From the NCBI GenBank assembly GCA_964545475.1, contig CAZJGG010000026.1, positions 1-38,221 of the forward strand: a stretch of DNA of 38,221 nucleotides, written 5' to 3'. How positions within the stretch are numbered: position 1 is the stretch's first letter; every line of letters begins with the position of its first letter. Below are positions 15,871 to 24,585 of this stretch, in pieces. Source of the stretch: CAZJGG01 sp964545475. Its GTDB lineage: Bacteria; Bacillota; Clostridia; Lachnospirales; JAISER01. The notes beneath the pieces were generated by a model, which was given only the letters and a program-made list of their open reading frames with translations, was not told the origin of the DNA and did not search any database. The translations under genes and the position numbers were made by a program.

Positions 15871-16971
15871 ATGAAAAAATGTATATCTACAGTTGTTGCA
15901 ACAATGCTTGCCGTTGCTATGCTTGCAGGCTGCGCTTCCAAAGCTCCTGCACCTGCTGCGCCGGCAGCAAGCGACACTACTTCAGAAGCTCCTGCTTCCG
16001 AAGCACCTCAAGAAAGCAGCACATCAGGCGAAGCCCCTACTCTTGCTTTTATTTGCAAGGACTTGTCTCAAACATGGTTTGTTGGTACATCTACAGCAAT
16101 GCTTGAAGCAGCTAAAGCAAGAGGCGCAAAAGATGTTATTATGTTTGACTGCGGCATGAGCCCAGACAAATATATGACAGCTCTTGACTCTGCAATTTCT
16201 CAAAAAGTAGACGTGCTTATTGTTTGCCCACCAGACCAGAAGTTAAGCCAAATTACAGTAGACAGATGTAATGAAGCCGGAATTAAAGTTATGGCTGATG
16301 ATGACGGTTTAATTGACGAAAACGGCGTTCATATTGCACCTGCTCTTGAGCTTGACGCTTACAAAGTTGGTCAAGGCATCGGCGAATACTTAGGAAATTA
16401 CTATAACACTAACTACGCAAGCGCAGACCCAGAAACAACAGGTTATATCTGCATGACAATGTCTGAAGTTTCTTCTTGCGTTCCACGTTCAACTGGCGCT
16501 GTAGACAAATTTAAAGAAATTGTTCCTGCTTTTCCAGACAATAAAATTATTAAAGCAGACTACGACGGAACAACTGACAAAGCATTTAACGTTGCCGCTG
16601 CTACAATCACCGCAAACCCAACAATTAAGACTTGGATTGTAACCGCTCCTAACGATGAAGGCGCTCAAGGTGCAACAAGAGCTCTTGAACAAGCCGGCAA
16701 AGACCAAGAAGCAATTGTTATCGGCGTTGGCGGATATCTTGCTAAAGATGAATTTAAAAAAGATTACTCCTGCTTTAAAGCAACTGCTTATATCGATCCT
16801 AAGCTTGATGGCACAATCGCCGGAAACGCTGCTATGGACTGGATTGAAAAAGGTATTGTTCCATACGATGAATATAAAAAAGAAGGCTTTGAATTTGGCG
16901 TTTACCCATTTAGCGCAACTATGGTTGATGCAAGCAATTACAAAGAGATAATGGGTGCTGACGCAGAATAA
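15871..16971 (+). CDS. Sugar ABC transporter substrate-binding lipoprotein
   Basis: This 366-residue lipoprotein has the signal peptide MKKCISTVVATMLAVAMLAG and a lipobox LAGC, with the mature Cys anchored to lipid. An Ala/Pro/Ser-rich linker follows. The Peripla_BP (type I) fold is shown by LAFICKDLSQTWFVGTSTAM, DVLIVCPPDQKLSQITVDRC, AGIKVMADDDGLID and VIGVGGYLAKDEF. The DQKLSQI...AGIKVMADDD region recalls L-arabinose-binding protein (AraF), so a pentose or deoxyhexose is a fair guess. GGAGG lies upstream of the ATG at 15871. Use of GCT/GCA and AAC codons suggests high expression. A strong terminator follows. Confidence 0.93.
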   Translation: MKKCISTVVATMLAVAMLAGCASKAPAPAAPAASDTTSEAPASEAPQESSTSGEAPTLAFICKDLSQTWFVGTSTAMLEAAKARGAKDVIMFDCGMSPDKYMTALDSAISQKVDVLIVCPPDQKLSQITVDRCNEAGIKVMADDDGLIDENGVHIAPALELDAYKVGQGIGEYLGNYYNTNYASADPETTGYICMTMSEVSSCVPRSTGAVDKFKEIVPAFPDNKIIKADYDGTTDKAFNVAAATITANPTIKTWIVTAPNDEGAQGATRALEQAGKDQEAIVIGVGGYLAKDEFKKDYSCFKATAYIDPKLDGTIAGNAAMDWIEKGIVPYDEYKKEGFEFGVYPFSATMVDASNYKEIMGADAE

Positions 16972-17011
16972 TAATAAAATTATATATAGTCATTCTTATT
17001 ATAAAATTAAG

Positions 17012-17040
17012 ACCAGGCGATTTTACCGCCTGGTTTTTTT
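17012..17040 (+). terminator. Rho-independent terminator of the sugar ABC operon
   Basis: ACCAGGCG pairs with CGCCTGGT across a 7-base loop, followed by seven Ts. It lies 40 bases after the binding-protein stop and closes the operon. Confidence 0.93.
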
Positions 17041-17084
17041 ACAAACTATTATAGCTATTTGCAAAAGCATAAACAGCTATGTTC

Positions 17085-17118
17085 GCGGAAACAGCGGTGA
17101 AACGTTTGCTGTTTCCGC
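17085..17118 (+). other. Isolated 11-bp hairpin upstream of the PocR/MCP gene
   Basis: GCGGAAACAGC pairs perfectly with GCTGTTTCCGC over a 12-base loop. No T-run follows on either strand. It lies between the operon terminator and the next gene and may be an operator or a leader structure; its function is unknown. Confidence 0.5.
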
Positions 17119-17241
17119 TCCACACCTGTTTATGTTTTGTCAAATTGCTCTAGTAAATTTTTGTTAATAATTTACTTGAAATTTACTAATTTTAGTGTTA
17201 TTGTTTATATACAAATACATTATTCATCGGAGTGACTATAT

Positions 17242-18279
17242 ATGAATATGGATAGTAGCAATATAAAGCTTACGGATATTATTAGTGTTGACACTTTGCA
17301 AAAAATTCAGGATGTTTTTGCAAACGCTACTGGCATGGCCGCTTTGACTGTTGATCTTGACGGCCCTGTAACAGAGCTAAGCAACGGAACACATTTTTGC
17401 ATGAATTTAACAAGGGGATCTAAAGTCGGTTTTGAGCGCTGCACAAAATGCGACTTGCATGGTGGTGAAGAAGCTTTCAGAACCGGTCGAAAAGCTGTTT
17501 ATTATTGCCATGGCGGCCTTATGGACTTTGCCGCCCCTATTTTAATTGGGAAAAGGCAAATTGGCTCTCTTTTAGGCGGACAAGTTTTACCAGAACCACC
17601 GGATTTAGACAAATTTAGAAGAATAGCTAGAGAAATAAATGTTGACCCAGAAGATTACGTTGAGGCAGTTAAAAAAATCAAAATTGTTCCTAAAGAGCAA
17701 ATTGAAGCTGCGGCTGAGCTTCTTTACGTTATGGCTAATTCGCTGTCCCAAGTTGGCTACCAAAGCCTACAATCAACATACGTAAGTGACAAAATATTTA
17801 ATGTATCATTAAAATTTCACGACGAGCTGCAAATGTTAGAATCCAGAATACACTCCCTATTTGAATGCAACGCAAAACTTAGAAACGATTTTGGAGCACT
17901 TTATAAAAGCACTCAACAGTCCCAAGAAGAAATAGAACAGACTGATCAAGTAGCTAAATACATAAGCACCATATCAAATCAAACTAGACTTTTAGGGCTT
18001 AACGCTTCCATTGAAGCTGCACACGCAAAAGGAAATGGGCTTGGGTTTGCCATAATTGCACAGGAAGTTAGACGTCTTGCAGATACAAGTAATGTACAGT
18101 CCGTTAGAATTATGGAAATATTAGGTAAAGTTAGACAAACAATTGATGGTATTAGAATTCAATCTTTAAGTACCAACGACAGCATGTCCGGTATTGAAGA
18201 TGCTGTTAGCGGTTTACAAGAGAATTTGGACACTATAAAAGAATATTTAAATACCATTGAAAGCTTTACAGTTAAATAA
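17242..18279 (+). CDS. Soluble PocR-domain protein with chemoreceptor signalling tip
   Basis: This 345-residue protein has an N-terminal PocR sensory domain (CMNLTRGSKVGFERCTKCDL, AVYYCHGGLMDFAAPI, IGSLLGGQVLPEPPDL). A helical linker leads to a chemoreceptor-like signalling hairpin (ISTISNQTRLLGLNASIEAA, then GLGFAIIAQEVRRLADTS). There is no membrane segment or HAMP domain, and the coiled coil is short, so it is a cytosolic receptor-like protein that could feed a CheA/CheW complex or another partner. The Cys residues resemble those of the PocR-AraC protein at 6525. CGGAGTGAC precedes the ATG. The fucO gene follows after 19 bases and is probably cotranscribed, which ties sensing to lactaldehyde or propanediol metabolism. 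Confidence 0.88.
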   Translation: MNMDSSNIKLTDIISVDTLQKIQDVFANATGMAALTVDLDGPVTELSNGTHFCMNLTRGSKVGFERCTKCDLHGGEEAFRTGRKAVYYCHGGLMDFAAPILIGKRQIGSLLGGQVLPEPPDLDKFRRIAREINVDPEDYVEAVKKIKIVPKEQIEAAAELLYVMANSLSQVGYQSLQSTYVSDKIFNVSLKFHDELQMLESRIHSLFECNAKLRNDFGALYKSTQQSQEEIEQTDQVAKYISTISNQTRLLGLNASIEAAHAKGNGLGFAIIAQEVRRLADTSNVQSVRIMEILGKVRQTIDGIRIQSLSTNDSMSGIEDAVSGLQENLDTIKEYLNTIESFTVK

Positions 18280-18298
18280 TAAAAGAAAGGGGATTTTT

Positions 18299-19447
18299 AT
18301 GGCGAGAATGATAGTAAATGAAACAAGTTACTTTGGTAAAGGCAGTATCAGCGAAATTGTTAACGAAGTTAAACAAAGAGGGTTTAAAAAGGCGTTAATT
18401 GTTACAGACAAAGATATTGTTAAATTTGGGGTATGTAAAAAAGTAACCGATCTTTTGGACAAAGAATCACTTGTTTATGAAATTTATGATGAGGTTAAAG
18501 CTAATCCATCTGTTTCAACTGTTCAAACAGGTGTTGAACGGTTTAAAGTCGCTGGAGCGGATTATTTAATCGCTATTGGCGGAGGTTCTCCTATCGATAC
18601 TGCAAAGGGCATTGGCATAATAATTAATAACCCTGAATATTATGACGTTGTAAGCCTTGAAGGGGCTGTACTTACTAAAAACAAAAGCGTTCCTATTATA
18701 GCAGTACCAACAACTGCAGGAACTGCCGCAGAAGTTACAATTAATTACGTTGTGACAGATGAAAAAAAGAAACGCAAATTTGTTTGTGTAGACCCTCATG
18801 ACATTCCTGTAGTTGCAATAATTGATTCTGATATGATGTCTACAATGCCTAAAGGCTTAACAGCTGCAACCGGCATGGATGCCCTTACTCACGCAATTGA
18901 GGGATACATAACAAAAGATGCATGGGAGCTTACAGACTCCTTGCATTTAAAAGCTATTGAAATTATTTCCCGTTCTTTAAGAGGTGCTGTTGAAAACACA
19001 GCAGAAGGAAGAGAAGGCATGGCTTTGGGGCAATATGTTGCCGGAATGGGTTTTAGCAACGTTGGGCTTGGTATTGTTCATTCTATGGCGCACCCGTTAG
19101 GCGCTTTTTATGACACTCCTCACGGTATTGCAAATGCTGTTATTTTGCCTACTGTTATGGAATATAACGCAGAAGCTACAGGCGAAAAATACCGTGAAAT
19201 CGCCCGTGCAATGGGCGTAGAAGGCGTAAACGACATGACAGTAGACGAGTATCGCAAAGCCGCTATAGATGCTGTTAAAAAGCTTTCCTCTGATGTTGGC
19301 ATACCGGAAAAATTAAGTGAAATCGGCGTTAAAAATGAGGATTTACAAGCCCTTGCGGAATCTGCTTTTGCAGATGTATGCACAGGCGGCAATCCTAGAG
19401 ATACTTCAGCTAAAGAAATTCTAGAACTATATAAAAAATTAATGTAA
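18299..19447 (+). CDS. fucO: Lactaldehyde reductase / iron-dependent alcohol dehydrogenase (FucO)
   Basis: This 382-residue group III (iron-containing) alcohol dehydrogenase resembles E. coli FucO along its whole length as I remember it. Shared segments include YLIAIGGGSPIDTAKGIGII (NAD-binding loop), VPTTAGTAAEVTINYV, RKFVCVDPHDIP, TGMDALTHAIEGYITK, and the metal-binding GLGIVHSMAHPLGAFYDTPH (His ligands). FucO reduces L-lactaldehyde from fucose or rhamnose breakdown to (S)-1,2-propanediol, using NADH. The ATG at 18299 follows AAAGGGGA. The gene is probably cotranscribed with the PocR/MCP gene. No fucose or rhamnose isomerase, kinase or aldolase is in the window, so those steps must lie elsewhere. 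Butanol- or propanediol-dehydrogenase activity is the alternative. Confidence 0.93.
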   Translation: MARMIVNETSYFGKGSISEIVNEVKQRGFKKALIVTDKDIVKFGVCKKVTDLLDKESLVYEIYDEVKANPSVSTVQTGVERFKVAGADYLIAIGGGSPIDTAKGIGIIINNPEYYDVVSLEGAVLTKNKSVPIIAVPTTAGTAAEVTINYVVTDEKKKRKFVCVDPHDIPVVAIIDSDMMSTMPKGLTAATGMDALTHAIEGYITKDAWELTDSLHLKAIEIISRSLRGAVENTAEGREGMALGQYVAGMGFSNVGLGIVHSMAHPLGAFYDTPHGIANAVILPTVMEYNAEATGEKYREIARAMGVEGVNDMTVDEYRKAAIDAVKKLSSDVGIPEKLSEIGVKNEDLQALAESAFADVCTGGNPRDTSAKEILELYKKLM

Positions 19448-19452
19448 ACCAT

Positions 19453-19490
19453 AAAACCTTTCGGGATTTATTATAACCCGAAAGGTTTTT
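19453..19490. terminator. Bidirectional terminator between convergent genes
   Basis: AAAACCTTTCGGG pairs with CCCGAAAGGTTTT, with A- and T-runs on the two sides, so it can work in both directions. It separates fucO from the phospholipase-like gene that converges on it. Confidence 0.93.
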
Positions 19491-19491
19491 A

Positions 19492-20481
19492 TCATTTAAA
19501 AACACTGTCATAATATTTAAAGTCCAGTGCCAAATCGGAATCCATACCTGTTGCAAAAGAGCGGTTGCCTATAAGTTTAAGAAGTTCCTCTTTTGTTATT
19601 TGAGAATTGAAATAATTATAAAGCCCATTAATCATGGCTACTCCATCTTTAACAGCATTCTGAAACATATCTGTAAACCCATGGGTATGGGCTGTGCCTT
19701 TTTCCCAAGGATAGTGCCAGTCATTCTTTTTTAAATTCAAATAATCAATACCGTCCTGAATTAAATCTTCGTGAATCAGGCTGGAAAGCACATGCTCCTT
19801 TAAGGTAACATCTTCCATAAAGGTAAGAATGTACTTTCTTCGCCCTTTAGGGGACTGCAAAATGCGGTTTAAAGCGTACATACTGTAAAAGGCGTTATAA
19901 ACCTGCCGATTGTTTAATGTAACACCGTATGTTCTGTGTAACGCCGCACTTAAAATGTTTGCAACAATTTGAGCTTCTTTAAAACGCACTTGCACCAGCT
20001 CCGATATTTTCTTTTCAGAAGGTTTTTGCCCTGTTACCAATTGAAGCATAAGAACATCCAAGTTTGTTTCAAATTGCCTATGGTTTACACTGTGCCGCAA
20101 CCGCAAGCCTTTACTTTCCGCAGTTTTAAAGCCGCTTTTATAATATATATAAGGGTGAGCATGCGTATCCAATGTATAATGGGTTAAATACCCAGCTAAA
20201 TAAGCAAGAACAGCTTCTCTTTTTTCCTCATTATCCAATTCCTCTGCTAAAGTAATGAGAGCAGCAAAAAACGACCCAACCTTTGTTTTATGCAGTGTGT
20301 TGCCAAGGTCTCGCATGGAACTCCTATACAAACTTGGCAAGTAATAAAAAAACACATCAGGCCCTTGCGCCCCAACATTATATAATGGTCTATACTTATT
20401 AATTCTTTCTTTAATTTTTGATGCTTCCAATTTATGCAGACAAGCATCTGCACACAAAAAATGGCTAATAAGTCCCGGCAT
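19492..20481 (-). CDS. Zinc-dependent phospholipase C-like protein
   Basis: This 329-residue protein resembles the prokaryotic zinc-dependent phospholipase C-like family of Clostridia. Signature features are the N-terminal MPGLISHFLCADACL, GAQGPDVFFYYLPSL, and the His/Asp cluster YLTHYTLDTHAHPYIYYKSG, which is the likely metal site. Another possible metal site is HYPWEKGTAHTHGFTD near residue 260. There is no signal peptide, so either it acts in the cytosol or the name reflects fold only. AGAGGAAAT precedes the ATG. It stands alone between two terminators. The substrate is unproven. Confidence 0.8.
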   Translation of the reverse strand: MPGLISHFLCADACLHKLEASKIKERINKYRPLYNVGAQGPDVFFYYLPSLYRSSMRDLGNTLHKTKVGSFFAALITLAEELDNEEKREAVLAYLAGYLTHYTLDTHAHPYIYYKSGFKTAESKGLRLRHSVNHRQFETNLDVLMLQLVTGQKPSEKKISELVQVRFKEAQIVANILSAALHRTYGVTLNNRQVYNAFYSMYALNRILQSPKGRRKYILTFMEDVTLKEHVLSSLIHEDLIQDGIDYLNLKKNDWHYPWEKGTAHTHGFTDMFQNAVKDGVAMINGLYNYFNSQITKEELLKLIGNRSFATGMDSDLALDFKYYDSVFK

Positions 20482-20572
20482 AAATTTCCTCTTTTCTAAG
20501 CAACTACTTGCTTATTCTATTACTTTTATATTATGTAAAGTTTTACAGTTTTTATTTATAAAAAACAAAAAA

Positions 20573-20600
20573 ACTGCCATATAATATTTCATACAGCAGT
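20573..20600 (-). terminator. Terminator of the C_GCAxxG_C_C gene
   Basis: On the minus strand ACTGCTGTAT pairs with ATATGGCAGT, then seven Ts follow. It lies just after the minus-strand gene ending at 20623 and may end the whole liv transcript. Confidence 0.85.
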
Positions 20601-20622
20601 CTTCATTAGTTAAGATATATAT

Positions 20623-21063
20623 TTAGCATTCATTAAGTTGTAACATCTCTTCGATTATTTCAGCAGAATCGTGTATTAATTTAGGGCAGGTGTTTTTTAA
20701 TCTTTCGGATACTGCTTTTCTTTCACCTGTCAAAAAATCAACTCCGATAAGCTCTTTGCATTGAGTCGATTTGTTTCGTTCCTTGAACTTTTCTGCAAAC
20801 TCACGAACAGTAGCATAGGTTTTATCTTTCAATTCTTTGTCTTCTTCCCGCACTTGACCATATTTTAAGCCAATCAGCAAATATGCAGCAGAAACTGCAC
20901 CGCATGTTTCTCCCATTCTACCCATTCCTCCGCCTAAACCGCAAGATACTTTCATTGCAGTTTCTTTATCAAGCCCTAAGCTTTCGCAGTATGTAGAAAA
21001 AACCGCTTGGGAACAATTAAATCCTTTTTTAAAACATTCAACAGCTAAATCAGCCTTACTCAT
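20623..21063 (-). CDS. C_GCAxxG_C_C family redox-type protein
   Basis: This 146-residue protein belongs to the C_GCAxxG_C_C family, named for its conserved Cys/Gly pattern. The defining residues are in FNCSQAVFSTYCESLGL, VSCGLGGGMGRMGETCGAVS and, toward the C-terminus, TQCKELIG and NTCPKLI. The family is widespread in anaerobes and its biochemical function is not established; a metal- or redox-linked role is usually assumed from the cysteines. The start has GGGGGAT upstream. It lies 25 bases after livF on the same strand and has a terminator after it, so it is probably the last gene of the liv operon. Confidence 0.9.
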   Translation of the reverse strand: MSKADLAVECFKKGFNCSQAVFSTYCESLGLDKETAMKVSCGLGGGMGRMGETCGAVSAAYLLIGLKYGQVREEDKELKDKTYATVREFAEKFKERNKSTQCKELIGVDFLTGERKAVSERLKNTCPKLIHDSAEIIEEMLQLNEC

Positions 21064-21088
21064 AAAAAATCCCCCACTCTCTTATATA

Positions 21089-21790
21089 TTATCCGCCAAG
21101 ATATGCTTTTCGCACCGTTTCATCATTTAATAACTCTGATGCCGGTGCTGTTTTAATAATACGTCCCGTTTCTAAAATATAACCTCTGTCTGCAATTGAA
21201 AGGGCCATATGGGCATTTTGCTCTACTAAAAGTATGGTTACTCCGCTTTCACGCAGTTCCTTTATAATTTCAAAAATTTGCTGAACCAGCAAAGGCGCAA
21301 GCCCCATAGATGGCTCATCAAGCATTAATAATTGAGGGCGGCTCATTAATGCTCTGCCCATGGCAAGCATTTGCTGTTCTCCGCCGGAAAGAGTTCCTGC
21401 CGGCTGTTTTCTCCGCTCTTTTAACCTAGGAAACCTTTTATAAACATCTTCTATGCCTGGGTCTATAAATTTTCCGTTTTGGGTATAACCGCCCATTTCA
21501 AGGTTTTCCTGAACGGACATTTTAAGGAAAACTCTACGCCCCTCCGGCACTTGTGCAAGCCCCATCTTTACAATTGAATGAGACTGCAGCGAGCTTATTT
21601 CATCACCTGAAAAAGCGACTGAACCGCCTTTACTACGAAGCAGACCTGAAATAGTTTTTAAAATAGTACTTTTACCAGCGCCATTTGCGCCGATAAGAGT
21701 TACAATTTCACCTTTTTTTATTTCAAACGAAACATCTTTAACCGCATAAATATTACCGTAATAGACATTAATGTTCTTTACACTGAGCAT
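21089..21790 (-). CDS. livF: Branched-chain amino-acid ABC transporter ATPase LivF
   Basis: This 233-residue ATPase has Walker A GANGAGKST, signature LSGGEQQMLAMGRAL, Walker B LLMLDEPSMGL and a switch His in LLVEQNAHMA. The opening MLSVKNINVYYGNIYAVKDV is typical of LivF. It is peripheral to the membrane and works with LivG. Its ribosome-binding site (AGGAGGAA) lies inside the end of livG, which stops three bases before the ATG, so the two are coupled. Confidence 0.95.
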   Translation of the reverse strand: MLSVKNINVYYGNIYAVKDVSFEIKKGEIVTLIGANGAGKSTILKTISGLLRSKGGSVAFSGDEISSLQSHSIVKMGLAQVPEGRRVFLKMSVQENLEMGGYTQNGKFIDPGIEDVYKRFPRLKERRKQPAGTLSGGEQQMLAMGRALMSRPQLLMLDEPSMGLAPLLVQQIFEIIKELRESGVTILLVEQNAHMALSIADRGYILETGRIIKTAPASELLNDETVRKAYLGG

Positions 21791-21793
21791 AGC

Positions 21794-22618
21794 CTATTCC
21801 TCCTGCTTTCCAAGATACGCCTCTATTACCAGAGGATCTGTTCGGATTTCTTCCGGCGAGCCTTTAGCGATAATGCGACCGTAGTTTAACACCGCAATAC
21901 CTTCGCATATTCCCATAACCAAATTCATGTCATGCTCAATAAGCATAATGGCTATTTGAAACTTATCCCGAATTTTTCGGATGTTTTCCATAAGCTCATC
22001 TGTTTCCGACGGGTTCATACCTGCTGCCGGTTCGTCTAGTAGCAAAAGCGATGGGCTTGTTGCAAGGCCTCTTACTATTTCAAGCCTTCGCTGTGAGCCG
22101 TAAGGCAAAGAGCCCGCTTTATGCTCCGCAACGTCTTCCATATCAAATATAGAAAGCAAATTCATAGCTTTTTCACGAGATTTTTTCTCTGAGTCCCAAT
22201 AAAGAGGAAGCCTTAACACAGAATGGGTGATTCCGTAATTCATTTCATTATGCAGCCCCACAAGAACATTTTCTAAAACTGTCATATCCTTAAAGAGCCT
22301 TATATTTTGAAATGTTCTTGCCATTCCTGCCTTACACGCCTGAGATGTATTTAATCCGGCGGTGTCTTTACCGTTTAAGAAAATTTGCCCTCTTGATGGT
22401 TTGTAAACTTTTGTCAACAAGTTAAAAACTGTTGTTTTACCTGCACCGTTTGGCCCAATCAGCCCGGCAATTTCCGTGGGTCCTATAGTTATATTAAAGT
22501 TATCAACGGCAGTAAGACCTCCAAAGTCAATCCCAAGCCCAACACATTCCATAACCGGGTTTTTGCCTTTATCACGTTCTTGTAAAATAGCTTGTTTTGG
22601 ATCATGGGTTAAACTCAT
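21794..22618 (-). CDS. livG: Branched-chain amino-acid ABC transporter ATPase LivG
   Basis: This 274-residue ATPase has Walker A GPNGAGKTT, the LivG-type segment ACKAGMARTFQNIRLFKDMT, the signature region LPYGSQRRLEIVRGLA (a variant of LSGGQ typical of LivG), Walker B LLLLDEPAAGMNP and IEHDMNLVM. The N-terminus has about 23 extra residues before the ABC core (VMECVGLGIDFGG). The start codon overlaps the livM stop (ATGA). It pairs with LivF to power the LivHM permease. Confidence 0.95.
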   Translation of the reverse strand: MSLTHDPKQAILQERDKGKNPVMECVGLGIDFGGLTAVDNFNITIGPTEIAGLIGPNGAGKTTVFNLLTKVYKPSRGQIFLNGKDTAGLNTSQACKAGMARTFQNIRLFKDMTVLENVLVGLHNEMNYGITHSVLRLPLYWDSEKKSREKAMNLLSIFDMEDVAEHKAGSLPYGSQRRLEIVRGLATSPSLLLLDEPAAGMNPSETDELMENIRKIRDKFQIAIMLIEHDMNLVMGICEGIAVLNYGRIIAKGSPEEIRTDPLVIEAYLGKQEE

Positions 22619-23616
22619 GGATTAACACCTCCGTTTCCTGCCTTTGTAAAACGATTTACGCATTTTTCTATTAAAAACTTCATAGAAAAATCATATGTGC
22701 CCATAAGCCCTGTTGGCTTAAACACCATAACTAATATAAGAAGTAATGCGTATAAAATCATGCGGTAATCACTGAACCCTTGCAATGCTAACGGAAGTGA
22801 TGTAAGCACTGCTGCCGCAATGAGAGACCCAGCCATTGACCCCATTCCGCCTAATACAACAATTACTAATATGTTTATTGACGTCATAAAGTCAAACCCG
22901 CTGGGAACTAAAATTCCTTGATTTCCGGCGTAAAGCGCTCCTGCTATGCCTGTGAAAAAAGCTGAAAGAGCAAAAGCTGTTACTTTATAATATGTTGTGT
23001 TTATTCCGCAGCTTTCTGCCGCAATTTCGTTATCTCTTATAGAAAGTATTGCTCGGCCATGGCGTGATTTCATAATAGTATGAATTACAAAACAAGTCAC
23101 TGCAACGCAAATAAAAACAACAGGAAATGTAGAATATTTTGGAATGTTCTTAAGCCCCGGAGTTCCCCCTGTTATACCAGGCAAATTTATAATTGCAACT
23201 CTTATTATTTCTCCGAAACCTAGGGTAATAATTGCCAAATAGTCTCCTCTTAGCCGTAAGGCAGGAACGCCGATTAGAACGCCGAAAATTGCGGCCACAA
23301 TGCCGGCAACTATAAGCCCCACCACAATTGAAAATGGCCCTTGAGGGAGCAAGCCGCTTTTCCAGAAAATTGCCCCGGCATATGCGCCAACAGCCATAAA
23401 CCCGGCATGACCAAGGGGCAATTGACCTAAATATCCTGTAGCCACGTTTAAGGAAACGGCTAAAATCATGTAAATTCCAACCAAAATAATTACAGAACGC
23501 TGGGCACGCCCAATTGCCCCGGAGGTAAAATAGAGGTTTACTAAAAATAATGCAAGTGTTACAAGAACAAAATTTATAACGTAACTAATAGGTGTTGATA
23601 TAGTAAAACGCCTCAT
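22615..23616 (-). CDS. livM: Branched-chain amino-acid ABC permease LivM
   Basis: This 333-residue permease has about eight or more membrane segments. Family motifs are GYLGQLPLGHAGFMAVGAY, RLRGDYLAIITLGFGEI, GITGGTPGLKNIP, and IRDNEIAAESCGINTTYYKV (the cytoplasmic coupling loop, EAA-like). The ATG at 23616 follows AAGGAGGATAAT and overlaps the livH end closely; the longer open frame upstream lies inside livH and lacks a site. It forms the translocation path with LivH. Confidence 0.95.
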   Translation of the reverse strand: MRRFTISTPISYVINFVLVTLALFLVNLYFTSGAIGRAQRSVIILVGIYMILAVSLNVATGYLGQLPLGHAGFMAVGAYAGAIFWKSGLLPQGPFSIVVGLIVAGIVAAIFGVLIGVPALRLRGDYLAIITLGFGEIIRVAIINLPGITGGTPGLKNIPKYSTFPVVFICVAVTCFVIHTIMKSRHGRAILSIRDNEIAAESCGINTTYYKVTAFALSAFFTGIAGALYAGNQGILVPSGFDFMTSINILVIVVLGGMGSMAGSLIAAAVLTSLPLALQGFSDYRMILYALLLILVMVFKPTGLMGTYDFSMKFLIEKCVNRFTKAGNGGVNP

Positions 23617-23626
23617 ATTATCCTCC

Positions 23627-24508
23627 TTAAACCTTTTCCATGATGTTTTGACCCATAAATCCGGTAGGTTTAAATAACAACACAGCAATTAATATTGCAA
23701 AAACAACGCCGTCTGCCCATGTAGAAAGACCAAAAGCCGTAACGGCAACTTCCGCAAAGCCAATGGCAAAGCCCCCTATTACCGCCCCGGGAATTGAACC
23801 AATTCCGCCAAGAACGGCCGCTACAAAGGCTTTAAGACCAAGTATTGCGCCCATAGTCGGGCTTACAAGGGGGTACCTGCAGCAATATAATATTGATCCG
23901 ATTCCTGCTAAAGCCGCCCCAAGAGCAAAAGTAAATGAAATAATGTTGTTTACGTTAATTCCCATAAGCTGCGCTGCGCCTGTATCTTCAGAAACAGCCC
24001 TCATAGCTTTGCCCATTTTAGTTTTGTAAACAAGGAAAGATAATAAAAGCATTGAAATAACAGAAACAGCTATTGTGATAAGAGCAGTTACGCTTATGCT
24101 TAAGCTTTCTGTAATAGAAATACTTGCAGCCGGCATAACGATACTGCTTGGGAAAGGTTTTGCATTAGCAGTAAAGAAAAACTGCGCAAGGTTTTGTAAC
24201 AGCATTGAAACTCCGATTGCAGTAATTAACAACGAAATACGAGGGGCAGAGCGTAATGGCTTATATGCCAGCTTTTCAATTACAACTGCTAAAGCAACGC
24301 ATCCTGCAACAGCCAATACAACTGAAAGCCCGGGAGCAAACCCAGCAGCCAAAGCGAGAAGCGCAATATACCCCCCCACCATTATAACGTCTCCATGAGC
24401 GAAGTTAAGTAACATAATTATACCATAAACCATGCTGTATCCTAATGCTACTAAAGCATAAATTGAACCTAATTGAAGCCCGTTAATCATTTGTGAAAAA
24501 AACAGCAA
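23627..24508 (-). CDS. livH: Branched-chain amino-acid ABC permease LivH
   Basis: This permease has about 293 residues and starts at TTG (24508), chosen because AAGAGG lies 8 bases upstream and the protein then begins LLFFSQMINGLQLGSIYALV, the usual LivH start. Further family segments are ALGYSMVYGIIMLLNFAHGD, RAVSEDTGAAQLMGINVNNI (coupling loop) and AAVLGGIGSIPGAVIGGFAI. It has about eight membrane helices. Its stop lies just before the ribosome-binding site of livM. A hairpin separates it from livJ. Confidence 0.94.
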   Translation of the reverse strand: MLFFSQMINGLQLGSIYALVALGYSMVYGIIMLLNFAHGDVIMVGGYIALLALAAGFAPGLSVVLAVAGCVALAVVIEKLAYKPLRSAPRISLLITAIGVSMLLQNLAQFFFTANAKPFPSSIVMPAASISITESLSISVTALITIAVSVISMLLLSFLVYKTKMGKAMRAVSEDTGAAQLMGINVNNIISFTFALGAALAGIGSILYCCRYPLVSPTMGAILGLKAFVAAVLGGIGSIPGAVIGGFAIGFAEVAVTAFGLSTWADGVVFAILIAVLLFKPTGFMGQNIMEKV

Positions 24509-24535
24509 AATAATCACCTCTTACACTTAAAATTA

Positions 24536-24562
24536 AGGCGGGAAAGTATTACTTCCCCGCCT
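24536..24562 (-). other. livJ-livH intercistronic hairpin
   Basis: On the minus strand AGGCGGGGAAGT pairs with ACTTTCCCGCCT (11 of 12), followed by TTAATTTT. This GC-rich stem just after livJ is likely a partial terminator or 3' stabiliser that keeps binding-protein mRNA in excess over the permease genes. Confidence 0.75.
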
Positions 24563-24585
24563 ACTGCTTTGAAAGATAGAACTGC

